64,000 nt of DNA from positions 1-64,000 of the forward strand of contig NZ_BMIQ01000012.1 of assembly GCF_014642635.1 (NCBI RefSeq). Direction: 5' to 3'. This document shows, in pieces, positions 53,500-62,497 of the stretch (position 1 is its first letter; each line of letters starts with the position of its first letter). Both the position numbers and the translations under genes were made by a program. The notes beneath the pieces are model-generated. The model did no database searches. It had not been told where the DNA came from and was given only the letters and a program-made list of their open reading frames with translations. The stretch is from Aureimonas endophytica. Its GTDB lineage: Bacteria > Pseudomonadota > Alphaproteobacteria > Rhizobiales > Rhizobiaceae.

Positions 53500-54315
53500 A
53501 TGTCTACGATTCCGGCCCCAAGCCCGCCCCGACGCCGCATCCGCAGGAACGCCCCCGACCGCTATCTCTCAGCGGACGGCCTGTACGCCCGCCTCGCGTA
53601 CCTTCAAGACTTCATCCGCCACGCTCAGCACCACTTTCCGGCACCGCCCCCAAGCGACTTCACGGACCCCATTCCGAACTTCCTCCTGGTCGGGGCAGAG
53701 CATGGACCGATCACCGCCGTTGAGCTGGACATGCGGGGCGGACACCAGATGGTCGGCATTTCGATCCACGGCCGCAACCTCCGTTGGCTCCACCCCCTCG
53801 ACTACGTGGCGGTAAGCTTGGTGACGGCTTACGGCGTCCCGCTCACGCTTCAGAAGACAGGTGGCGGCTTCGACTATCCGAGGTTCCGCGCGTTCATGCC
53901 CGCAGCAAAGGGCCGGAATATCTATCTTCTCCGAGCCCTTGCCGATGCTCCGCCGTGGCTGGTGGCGAGCCATCTGGAGCCGATCGCGGACCTGAACGAG
54001 GCCGCTTCGAGGGTGGACCACCACTATCTCGGCAGGGACGCCATTCGGCTTCGATCGGTGAGGGAGGTTCGGGAGGAAGGCAAGGAAAGCCGTGTCCCGC
54101 GCCTTGGGCGGCAAGCCCTTATCGATGCCGCCGCACACTATTACGGGCTCCATGCAGACAAGGCGGAGTTCCATCCGGCATCGGAAGTCTACCGGATGAT
54201 GGTCGAAGCGGCCTTCACGTTGGCGGACTGGCGGCACGGAAGAGCGGACGGCAAGCCTGTGGCAGCAACCGCATTCGACCGTATCGCGGGCGTTTCCCTC
54301 CCGACCGCAGCCTAG
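53500..54315 (+). CDS. Phage-block hypothetical protein, 271 residues
   Basis: The ATG at 53500 follows GAAAGG. The protein has a basic N-terminus (PPRRRIRRNAPDRYLSADGL), a middle segment with hydrophobic strands (NFLLVGAEHGPITAVELDM) and a helical end. There is no known domain. It precedes the Rha-like gene by 83 bases. Open frames in other registers here are shadows. Confidence 0.58.
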   Translation: MSTIPAPSPPRRRIRRNAPDRYLSADGLYARLAYLQDFIRHAQHHFPAPPPSDFTDPIPNFLLVGAEHGPITAVELDMRGGHQMVGISIHGRNLRWLHPLDYVAVSLVTAYGVPLTLQKTGGGFDYPRFRAFMPAAKGRNIYLLRALADAPPWLVASHLEPIADLNEAASRVDHHYLGRDAIRLRSVREVREEGKESRVPRLGRQALIDAAAHYYGLHADKAEFHPASEVYRMMVEAAFTLADWRHGRADGKPVAATAFDRIAGVSLPTAA

Positions 54316-54398
54316 CACCACAGCCAAGCTATCCGAGCCTCGGGGCAATCGCTCCGGGGCCGCTCGCACATTTCTCATTCAGTCCGAAGGCTCACCCC

Positions 54399-54761
54399 AT
54401 GCCCAGCATCGAACCGAATATCTTCACCATCGACCGGATGCCCTACGTAGACAGCCGGGACATCGCACGCGAGTTCGGCATTCGGCATTCCCGCGTTCTC
54501 GAACGGATCGCCGAAGTTAGAAGCAACATCCCGGATGCAGCCAGCGAGCATTTCCGCAAGCGGATGGCTGTGGTCGACGGCCATGAAACCCATTCCGTCG
54601 CTGTCTCCTACATCGCATTCATGACGATGCCGGTCCCACACCGCCGGACAGAGCGGACGCTGAAAGCGCTCGTCGCCTATCTCGAAGCGATGAGTGCGGC
54701 CTTCGACGCGGCCGGAGGGACGATCCCGCCCCTTCGCACGTTGATGGAGGGGCGGAACTGA
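54399..54761 (+). CDS. Rha-like phage regulatory protein
   Basis: A 120-residue protein resembling the Rha family of phage-encoded regulators: PYVDSRDIAREFGIRHSRVL (residues about 15-34) matches the typical xVxSRxIAexFgkxHxxVL start, and VSYIAFMTMPVPHRRTERTL resembles the later core. Rha proteins interfere with phage growth in hosts lacking IHF. The ATG at 54399 follows GAAGG. Its stop overlaps the next ATG by one base, so it is coupled to the virion gene. Confidence 0.68.
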   Translation: MPSIEPNIFTIDRMPYVDSRDIAREFGIRHSRVLERIAEVRSNIPDAASEHFRKRMAVVDGHETHSVAVSYIAFMTMPVPHRRTERTLKALVAYLEAMSAAFDAAGGTIPPLRTLMEGRN

Positions 54762-57724
54762 TGGCCCGCGCACCGAGCACCCCTTCCTCAGGCACCGTGC
54801 TCCTCCAGCCGCAAGCCCAGCCCGTCGACACCTTCGAGGCGCCCCCGAGAACCAATCCGCTCTTGGAGCTGGCGCAGAGCCTCGCGCCGCTCAGCCGCGA
54901 GGTGGATGAGATGCTGTCCGTCCGCGCCGCGAAGCAGAAAGAGGACGACATCAAGCAGGCCGACGCCCTCTTCGTTGAGACAAACGGCGACGGCATCGCG
55001 GAGGCCACGCGGCGAGGGCTCTGGCCAGCGCACACCTCCCCGACATTCGTGAAGCACTACAAGCAGCTCGAAGGGGATGCGATCGGCCGACGCCTCCGGG
55101 CCGGCTGGCAGGCCGCCTACGACCAGTGGGCGGAGAAGGGCACCGCTGACGATGCGGCTCTGAAGGCCAAGCAGAAGGAGTACGTTGCGGCCAACATCGG
55201 CACGGACGATCCTGAAATCCTGGCGGCAGTTCGCCCCCATCTCAGCGAGCTTGTGGGCGCTGCCATCGAGACCCACTCCCGCTATCGTTCGGGGCAGTTC
55301 AGGGAGGAGGCCCTTCGCGCCAACCTCTCCGCCATCAACTCCACCCTGGACGATGCCGACACGGACGGCCTCGCGTCCGGCAAGGGGACCGACTACGCGG
55401 CGGCAGGCGATGCCATCGAACGCCAGCGCCAAGCCTACATCGCATCCGGCGGCACGGCTTCGGACTTCGATGAGAACGGCATGAAGCTCATCGCGGCGAA
55501 GGCGGTGGAGCTGCGCGACCCGAAGCTCCTCGATTTCTTCAAGCGCAAGGTGCCCGGCGAGGACTACACCTATGGCGATACGCCCGTGGGCTCGCAACTC
55601 CGGCAGACCGCGACGGATCACCTGGAGACGATCGCCCGGCAAGAAGTAGTCGACCAGAACCAGCAAGCGGAGCGGCAGCGCAAAGCCCAAGCCGATGCCG
55701 CCACCCGATCCGCGATCGATGCGCTTGCGGCCGGGCAGACAGTGCCGGAGGAGGTCTTGGCGGCGGGCTCGAAGGCCGATGCCGACTTCCGGGTGAAGGT
55801 CGGCGAGTGGAAGGCCAACCTCGCCAAGGGCCGCCGTAATGATCCTCTCGTTATGCAGATCAAGCGGGAGATTGTTGGCGGCGCTGGGATGGATGCCGTC
55901 CGTGTGGCACTGCCGAGCATCGAGAGCCCTGACGACCTCAGCGACGTAGTCACCTTCGCGAAGTCCGTAGGCGGGGACGAAGCAGGCGGAACGAACAACA
56001 TCCTCAACACGGCGTCTGTTCGCGAGACGTTGGCCACGCTGGAAGCCCGCACCAAGGCCACCGGATCGTTCCTCAATCCGATCACCGGCACGACGCCGGA
56101 AGGTGATGAAGTGATGTTCGACTTTCGGATGATGGCTTTGCAATGGGCGAAGGCTCACCCGGACGCCCCGGCTGAGGAGCGTGAAACGGCCATTGCCCGC
56201 ATGGGCAAGATTGTTAAAAGCCGCCTTTTCCCCGACCCAGCGGACCCGAACATCATGCAGTATCGGCGTGATGCCAATGCCGTGGGCGGCTTCGAGAACC
56301 CTTACGAGACCGCAGCGCCGGTCCAGCCGGAGAACGCCCAGCCTCAGCCGGCCGCCCAGCCCAAGGCCGACGACAGGACCCCGCAGCAGCGGGCGGAGGA
56401 TGCCGGCGCTGCGATCGGACGCATGGTCCCGCCCGCAGGATCGCCTCAAGGAACCGGCCTCAGCCCGGAAGCCCAGAGCTATTTCGACAGCTTCAGCCCG
56501 GAGGAGCAGGCGGCCATCCGCAACGGGGCGGCAGGGGTGAAGGGCGGTCTCCCGGCGATGGTCGATCACCTGCAACGGACTGGCCAAAAACCGAAGGCCA
56601 GACCCACCGCCACCGCGCCGGATGGGACACCGATCGACCCCATTGCGTATCACCCCTCGCAGCCGGCTCGCCCTGCCGACCTTCGCTTCCTCTCCTCCCG
56701 CGCCGTCAGCGGGGCCCAGCGCCCGGACAGCTTCACGGGGATGCGGCCGGAGTTCGCTTCTGGGCTCGAAGCTATGCTCCGCGCGGCTCCTCCCGAGATC
56801 GCGGAGGGGCTTCAGGTCTCTTCTGGATACCGATCGCCGGAGCGCCAAGCCGAGCTTTGGGCCGATGCTCTTCGGAAATACGGATCGCCGGCCGAAGCCC
56901 GCAAGTGGGTCGCACCGCCCGGACGCTCCGGCCACAACCACGGCCATGCGGCAGACCTCTCGTTCAACGGCAAGCGCCTGGACGATGCCCCCGCCAATGT
57001 CCGGGAGTGGGTCCATCAGAATGCGGCTCGGTTCGGCCTCGCGTTTCCCCTCGGCAACGAGGCGTGGCACGTAGAGTTGGCCGGGGCGCGGAGCGGCGGA
57101 GGCAAAGGAGCCATCGCGCGGCGCACCTTCACACCGAAGGATGCGGAGAGCTTCCTATCTGCGGCGATGTCGCTGGATGCGCTGGATGCTCCAGGCGATG
57201 CGCGGGATAATGAGGGCGGCGCGTTCGTCCCTGGCGATGTCTCGGCAGGCCGGCTCCTGGACCTCATTGGACAGGCGGAAGCGGGCGGCAACTACAACGC
57301 GGTCTTCGGGAACGAGGACGCAACGCGGGACCTCAGCCGCTACAGCCTGGACGACATCCTCAACGAGCAGGCCGCCGCGAAGAACCGCAACGCCTACTCG
57401 ACGGCCATCGGCAAGTACCAATTCCTTCACAAGACCCTTCGCGGCCTAAAGGAGGAATTGGGTCTCAGCGGATCGGAAAGCTTCACGCCGGAGCTTCAGG
57501 ACAGGCTTGCGGTCGCGCTTCTGCGGCGGCGCGGATGGTCGGCATTCCGGGCCGGGAAGATCAGCAAGCGGCAGTTCGCCCTTCGCCTCAGCCAGGAGTG
57601 GGCCACGTTGCCGGACCCGAACACGGGCCGAAGCTTCTACCACGATGACGGCGTGAACCGGGCCAGGGCGAAGAGCCGTGAGGTCTACGCGGCGCTTGGC
57701 TTCCCGATCGGCGGCGAAGGCTGA
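54761..57724 (+). CDS. Phage virion protein with M15 peptidase and lysozyme-like domains
   Basis: A 987-residue protein with a strong GGAGGGG site. The first 450 residues are helical and charged, then a proline/alanine linker (PVQPENAQPQPAAQPKA). An M15 (D,D/L,D-peptidase) domain spans about 650-775: SSGYRSPERQ near 685, zinc motif SGHNHGHAADL near 724 and WHVEL near 769. Residues about 828-987 form a lysozyme-like domain (LIGQAEAGGNYN with the likely catalytic Glu; GKYQFLHKTL; FTPELQDRLAVALL) resembling phage muramidases. Together they can cut both peptide and glycan bonds of the wall, as needed for DNA ejection through it. An internal virion role like T7 gp15/gp16 is the best fit. Confidence 0.78.
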   Translation: MARAPSTPSSGTVLLQPQAQPVDTFEAPPRTNPLLELAQSLAPLSREVDEMLSVRAAKQKEDDIKQADALFVETNGDGIAEATRRGLWPAHTSPTFVKHYKQLEGDAIGRRLRAGWQAAYDQWAEKGTADDAALKAKQKEYVAANIGTDDPEILAAVRPHLSELVGAAIETHSRYRSGQFREEALRANLSAINSTLDDADTDGLASGKGTDYAAAGDAIERQRQAYIASGGTASDFDENGMKLIAAKAVELRDPKLLDFFKRKVPGEDYTYGDTPVGSQLRQTATDHLETIARQEVVDQNQQAERQRKAQADAATRSAIDALAAGQTVPEEVLAAGSKADADFRVKVGEWKANLAKGRRNDPLVMQIKREIVGGAGMDAVRVALPSIESPDDLSDVVTFAKSVGGDEAGGTNNILNTASVRETLATLEARTKATGSFLNPITGTTPEGDEVMFDFRMMALQWAKAHPDAPAEERETAIARMGKIVKSRLFPDPADPNIMQYRRDANAVGGFENPYETAAPVQPENAQPQPAAQPKADDRTPQQRAEDAGAAIGRMVPPAGSPQGTGLSPEAQSYFDSFSPEEQAAIRNGAAGVKGGLPAMVDHLQRTGQKPKARPTATAPDGTPIDPIAYHPSQPARPADLRFLSSRAVSGAQRPDSFTGMRPEFASGLEAMLRAAPPEIAEGLQVSSGYRSPERQAELWADALRKYGSPAEARKWVAPPGRSGHNHGHAADLSFNGKRLDDAPANVREWVHQNAARFGLAFPLGNEAWHVELAGARSGGGKGAIARRTFTPKDAESFLSAAMSLDALDAPGDARDNEGGAFVPGDVSAGRLLDLIGQAEAGGNYNAVFGNEDATRDLSRYSLDDILNEQAAAKNRNAYSTAIGKYQFLHKTLRGLKEELGLSGSESFTPELQDRLAVALLRRRGWSAFRAGKISKRQFALRLSQEWATLPDPNTGRSFYHDDGVNRARAKSREVYAALGFPIGGEG

Positions 57725-57746
57725 GGGCGGAAAGGAGATAGAACAA

Positions 57747-60700
57747 ATGAGCAACACAACGCTGGAAGACGCCATCGCCTCCTTCCCCGCACAGGATGAG
57801 GCCGGCGCTATGCCCTCGCTCGAAGATGCCATTGCGTCCTTTGGGCAGGACGGAACGGCCGATCCGGTAGCGGGCACCGCGTCCTTGGAAGATGCCATCG
57901 CCGGCTTCGGGAATGAAGAGGCCACCGCATCAGCGCCGGCCGCCCGATCGCCCGCCCTCACGCCCGGCTACTATGTCGAGCACGGCGAGGCCGGCCTCGG
58001 GCAGCCCATCTCCTCCACGGTCCATGCGGCTACCCTCGGTGGCCTTGCCGCTGCACATGAGACGGCAGACTTCGTGAAGGAGCGCCTCACCGGCTCCGGT
58101 TTCGATCACCCCGAGTTCGATGCGGAGGTGAGGAAGGCCAAGGAAGGCGGTATCGTGGACGGCCTCGCGCTCGGCATCGGGCAGTTCGCTGTTGGCATGA
58201 TCGGCGCCGGGAAGCTGATCGCCCTCGGTAAGGCGGCACCCATCATCGGTGGTGCGCTGGAGGCGGCCGGCAGTGCCATCGCGGCCACCCGTCGCGGGCG
58301 CTTCGCAGCCGAGACAGTGAAGCTTGGGGCCGTCTCGGCGGTGGCCTTCGATCCCCACGAGGAGCGCCTGTCGAACCTCCTTCAGGACAGCGTGATCGGC
58401 AATCCGCTCTTCGAGTATCTCGCGGCCGACCCCGACGACAGCACGGCCGAAGGGCGGTGGAAGGCATTCCTGGAGAGCACGTTCCTGGATGCAGCCCTCG
58501 CCGTTCCGAAGCTGCTTACGGTTGGCGCGAAGATTGCCCGTGCGCAGATACGTGGCGACACGGCTGGAATGGCTCGGCTTGCTGACGATGGCTTGGCGGA
58601 GATCAACGCGGCGGCCCGAGCGGGAGACGCGGAAGTGCCGGCCGCCCTTGCGGATGACATTGCGCCGAAGCCCGTGGACGCCCCTCAGCCCGCGACGATA
58701 GAAGGTGGTCTAGATGAAGCTGCCCCCGCCGTGGGGCGATCCGCTGACGATGCGGCACCCGTCGCTACTGTGGACGAAACGGCCCCTGTTGCAGCCGTGA
58801 AGGCGACCGAAGCCCGATCGAAGTTCGACCTCCTGCCCAAGCCGACGCAGACGGACGAAGACACGGCTAAGCTTCTCGACGCCATGCGATCGGACACCGA
58901 CGCCATCGCTCAGCACGGGAGCCGACTTCGCGCGATCAACTCGGGCCATGCCTTCGGCCGTGGCGAGACGATCCCCTATCCCAAGCTTGGCGATACGGCC
59001 GAAGTGAACGCTTTCTTGGCGCGTGTGGTCGATGCCGAGGAAGAGCGGATCGTCGCCGTCAAGGGCGTGGCCGTCCTCCACGATGCTGACGTTGAGCGGA
59101 TCGCCTTAGACAGGGCCAAGCTCTTCGGCGAAGACCCCAGCGACTTCATCGCCCGCCTTGAGGGGTCGGCGGAGGCGTCCGTGAAGATGGTGGCGGATGC
59201 GGAAGCGGGCCGCTTGATCGTGAACCGGCTTGCGGGGGACCTCACGTCTCTTGCTCAGCGGCTTCAACTCGGGGACTTCTCCGAGTTCGGCGGGGATCGC
59301 GCAAGGGCCTTCCAAGAGTTCGCCCGCCGTCACGCCATGCTGTCCAGCGTCCACGCCTCCACCGCCGCCATAACGTCGAACTCAGCGAGGGCCACCCGTC
59401 TCGCAGGGGTGCGGCTTGTGGTCGATCCGGCCGCCGTGGAGGCCATCCCGATCCACGACACGGAACGGCTTATCGGTCTCTACGCCGCCAGCGATGGGAC
59501 GCCTCAGAGCATCCGCCGCTTGGCCGATCCCTCGCTCTTCGCCAAGGGAATGGATGTGGCGAAGTTCATCCTCGTCAACAATCTCATCTCGGGATGGACC
59601 ACCCAAATCGTCAACATGCTCGGCAACAGCTACATGGTCGGCATCCGGCCCTTGGAGCGGATCATCGGGGCCTTGCCGGGCACGGCGATGGGGCGGGAGG
59701 AAAGCGGGCTTATCGTCCGGCAGGCGCTTCACCAGTACGCCTACACCACGACCGCCTTTATCGACGGCTTCAGGTCCGCCGTGCAGACGCTCAAGACGCG
59801 GGACAGTGTGCTCGCACCGCAGACCACCGAACTCTATCGGACGCTTCAGGGGCCAGCCCAGGCGGTGCCGTCGCAGACTTGGAGGCCGTGGTCTACGCCC
59901 GAAGGCGCAATCCACAACGTCTTCGCATCGATCCTCCCAAAGGCCGCCCTCAACGTGATCGGCACGCCGATGCGCTTGGCCGGCTTCACGGACGAGATGG
60001 CGAAGCAAACTGTCTACCGTTCGTCGGTGATGGCGAAGGCGCATATGGAAGCCGCGAGCGAGGCCGCCCGGTTGGGGCTTCAAGGTGACGAGGCGCGGGC
60101 CTTCGCGAAAGACTATGCCCGGCAGAAGGTGGAGGCAGCCTTCGATGCAGCCGGAAGGGGAACCGATACGGCGGCGCTGGAAGAGGCGAACATCGCCACC
60201 TTTTCGCAAGACCTCATCCCCGGCACATGGGGCAATACGGTGCAGCGGGCCAAGCTCAGCCATCCGGGCCTTGGCTTCATCCTCCCCTTTACCAAGACCC
60301 CGACCAACATCCTCCGGTACGGCTGGAAGATGACACCCGGCCTCAATCTCCTCCAGGCCGAGTACCGGGAGATGCTTCTCGGCAGGATGGGAGGGGAGGC
60401 CCAGGCGCAGGCCATGGGACAAGTCGCGATCGGCACCTCGGGGATGCTGGCGGCGGCCTCACTGGCTTCCATGGGAACCATCACGGGCGGCGGGCCGCAG
60501 GACCCGAAGCAGCGGCAGGCCCTTCTTGCAACGGGGTGGCTGCCCTATTCCATCGTGAAGGAGAACGCGGACGGCACCAAGACCTATGTCAGCTACGGCC
60601 GGCTTGATCCCATCGCGATCCCCTTCGGCATCATTGCGGACATCCAAGACGCGATAGCCGCGATGGGGCGTGATGAGGGGCTCGATGATGCCGGCGCGTT

Positions 60701-61556
60701 GGAATGGGCACAGACGGCAAGCCTTGCCCTCGGCATCGCCCTCACCAAACAGTTCCGGTCCAAGAGCTATCTCAAGGGCTTCTCGGACTTTATGGAGATG
60801 GTGGTCGATCCTGATCAGAAGGTGGGGTCGTTCGCCGGGCAGATGGCCGCCAACTTCGTGCCCTTCGCCTCGCTCCTCCGCCAGACGGACCCGGACGATA
60901 CGATGCGCGATGCCAGGACGATGGTCGATAAGATCATGGACACAATCCCCGGCCTGGGGACCGGCCTTTCGCCCCGCTACGATGCGTTTGGAGACCCCGT
61001 GCTGTCTCGCAACGGCTTGTGGACTTCCGATAAGGCGGGCATCGTGGATCGCGAAATGCAGCGCCTCGCCCTGGAGAACGGGGCGGCACCGACAAGGGTG
61101 AGCCCGACGCGGGATGCCGGGGTAGACCTCCGAGACATCACCATGACGGACGGGGAGTTTGCCGGCCGGAACGCCTACGAAATGTACCAGGAGCTTGCCG
61201 GGCATCTGCCTCGGGGACCAGCCCTCAAGGATGTGGTGGCCAAGCTCATCGAAAGCCGAAGCTATCGTCTTGCACCAGATGGGGACGCTGGAACGCCGGG
61301 CACGAAGCTGAATGTCCTGACGGGGCTTATGGGCAAGTACCGGGCGGACGCGATGGGTATTCTGAAGCGGGACGGGGCGGTGCGTGATGCGATGCTGAAG
61401 CGCCGGAGGAAAGCGGAGCGGGAGGGCTTGGCGCTGCGACAGGGGGCGCTCGGGCTGGCCTTACCGGGTGGCTCGGGGCAGTCTCAGGCGGGAGGACGGC
61501 CGGGCGTTGGCGAGGCGTTCGGGGTCCAGTTGGGTGCTGTGTTCGGAGGGCGATAG
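57747..61556 (+). CDS. Large phage ejection/polyvalent virion protein
   Basis: A 1269-residue protein; ATG at 57747 behind AAAGGAGATAG. The N-terminus has three copies of LEDAIA(S/G)F at residues 6-13, 25-32 and 47-54. There are hydrophobic glycine/alanine-rich stretches near 125-185, helical middle domains, and a segment FILVNNLISGWTTQIVNMLG near 608 like those in large polyvalent phage proteins. Near 890-910 is a further hydrophobic span. Partner of the lytic virion protein 22 bases upstream; presumably forms the DNA ejection conduit. There is no frameshift over 3.8 kb, so it is under selection or recently acquired. Confidence 0.68.
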   Translation: MSNTTLEDAIASFPAQDEAGAMPSLEDAIASFGQDGTADPVAGTASLEDAIAGFGNEEATASAPAARSPALTPGYYVEHGEAGLGQPISSTVHAATLGGLAAAHETADFVKERLTGSGFDHPEFDAEVRKAKEGGIVDGLALGIGQFAVGMIGAGKLIALGKAAPIIGGALEAAGSAIAATRRGRFAAETVKLGAVSAVAFDPHEERLSNLLQDSVIGNPLFEYLAADPDDSTAEGRWKAFLESTFLDAALAVPKLLTVGAKIARAQIRGDTAGMARLADDGLAEINAAARAGDAEVPAALADDIAPKPVDAPQPATIEGGLDEAAPAVGRSADDAAPVATVDETAPVAAVKATEARSKFDLLPKPTQTDEDTAKLLDAMRSDTDAIAQHGSRLRAINSGHAFGRGETIPYPKLGDTAEVNAFLARVVDAEEERIVAVKGVAVLHDADVERIALDRAKLFGEDPSDFIARLEGSAEASVKMVADAEAGRLIVNRLAGDLTSLAQRLQLGDFSEFGGDRARAFQEFARRHAMLSSVHASTAAITSNSARATRLAGVRLVVDPAAVEAIPIHDTERLIGLYAASDGTPQSIRRLADPSLFAKGMDVAKFILVNNLISGWTTQIVNMLGNSYMVGIRPLERIIGALPGTAMGREESGLIVRQALHQYAYTTTAFIDGFRSAVQTLKTRDSVLAPQTTELYRTLQGPAQAVPSQTWRPWSTPEGAIHNVFASILPKAALNVIGTPMRLAGFTDEMAKQTVYRSSVMAKAHMEAASEAARLGLQGDEARAFAKDYARQKVEAAFDAAGRGTDTAALEEANIATFSQDLIPGTWGNTVQRAKLSHPGLGFILPFTKTPTNILRYGWKMTPGLNLLQAEYREMLLGRMGGEAQAQAMGQVAIGTSGMLAAASLASMGTITGGGPQDPKQRQALLATGWLPYSIVKENADGTKTYVSYGRLDPIAIPFGIIADIQDAIAAMGRDEGLDDAGALEWAQTASLALGIALTKQFRSKSYLKGFSDFMEMVVDPDQKVGSFAGQMAANFVPFASLLRQTDPDDTMRDARTMVDKIMDTIPGLGTGLSPRYDAFGDPVLSRNGLWTSDKAGIVDREMQRLALENGAAPTRVSPTRDAGVDLRDITMTDGEFAGRNAYEMYQELAGHLPRGPALKDVVAKLIESRSYRLAPDGDAGTPGTKLNVLTGLMGKYRADAMGILKRDGAVRDAMLKRRRKAEREGLALRQGALGLALPGGSGQSQAGGRPGVGEAFGVQLGAVFGGR

Positions 61557-61710
61557 ACAAGGTAAAAGTTTGGGGCTTCGGGTTCGCTCGGGGCTCCTAT
61601 CCCCTCTGTGTGTTACTTCGAAGTGCAATCCTCTTGGCTTTCGATGATAAGGAAGTGGGTTTATTGTGGAGCCCAAGTCCTCCCTTCAAGCATCACTGCC
61701 TGCGAAACAA

Positions 61711-61726
61711 ATAGGGAACATTTCCT
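61711..61726. promoter_or_regulatory. Small dyad before the 66-residue gene
   Basis: TAGGGAACATTTCCTA is palindromic except for the centre and one G-T pair. It lies in an AT-rich 230-base spacer 62 bases before the next start, and may be an operator. Confidence 0.3.
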
Positions 61727-61787
61727 AGCCTCTATGCCTTCCTCATGGCATTATCCTCAAGCGAATCACGTTGATGTGGAGGCGGCC

Positions 61788-61988
61788 ATGGCAGGGATTT
61801 GCAGGGAGGAGCTACCCAACCCCGAAGGCCCGGACGACGACCTTGAGAGGCTCGTAGTAGAAGCCATCACGCTAGCCGAGGGTGACATGCGCCGGGCTAT
61901 CCGCGCCCTGATCCTCGGACAGCACGAGATCGAAGCCGAGAAGGCCGCCCAAGTGTCCGCCGGCTACATCCGCAGAGGGCTCTACTGA
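61788..61988 (+). CDS. Small hypothetical protein, 66 residues
   Basis: The ATG at 61788 has GGAGG 5 bases upstream. An earlier in-frame start lacks a site. The product (acidic, helical: LERLVVEAITLAEGDMRRAI, then RALILGQHEIEAE) resembles small unnamed proteins common in rhizobial mobile DNA (recollection, not checked). Its stop overlaps the next ATG by one base. Confidence 0.62.
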   Translation: MAGICREELPNPEGPDDDLERLVVEAITLAEGDMRRAIRALILGQHEIEAEKAAQVSAGYIRRGLY

Positions 61989-62389
61989 TGGCCGCGCCTA
62001 AGCCCCGCCTCTACGAACTCAGCGATAGCCAGCGCGAAGAACTCCTCACGCGGTCGCGAGACCTTTGGAAGATCGTTTGCGGCTCGCTTGGCGTGATGGA
62101 AGCGAGAGGTCGGGATCACGATGCCTTGGCGGACTTCGCGCCGGAGCTTGGTGCGTTCGCTTATGCCATCAGCGAGGGTAGGGTGAACCTCGGGGAACAA
62201 CTCGCGACGGCCCACGCGAAGGCGGAGCTTCTGGAGGACGATGCTGATCGTTACGAGCGCGACGTGGAGGCAGCCATTGCGATGTGCGGTGGAGACGAAC
62301 GGGCAACCATCAAGAGCCTTTTGGTCCTGACGGAGTTCCTGGAGCTGGAAGCGTTCGGAGCGGAGGGCGCACAGTACCGACGAAAATAG
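61988..62389 (+). CDS. Hypothetical protein, 133 residues
   Basis: Coupled to the previous gene by a one-base TGATG overlap. It is soluble, helical and acidic (LTRSRDLWKIVCGSLGVMEA; later AELLEDDADRYERDVEAAIA). No family is recognised. It is convergent with the KAP-like gene, 108 bases apart; only a weak ATGGG/CCCAT stem lies between. Confidence 0.58.
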   Translation: MAAPKPRLYELSDSQREELLTRSRDLWKIVCGSLGVMEARGRDHDALADFAPELGAFAYAISEGRVNLGEQLATAHAKAELLEDDADRYERDVEAAIAMCGGDERATIKSLLVLTEFLELEAFGAEGAQYRRK

Positions 62390-62497
62390 AATGGGCGAGG
62401 CACCCATCGCTCTCGCTGTTTGGATCAATGCACTGCCTCCATACATAGCGACAGCGATGATGAGTCTTTCACCAATTTTTAAAAAGCCGACCGCACT

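Noticed and set aside
53784-54398. The upstream extension of the Rha-like frame
   Set aside because: It overlaps the 271-residue gene in another register. Family likeness and a ribosome site begin at 54399.
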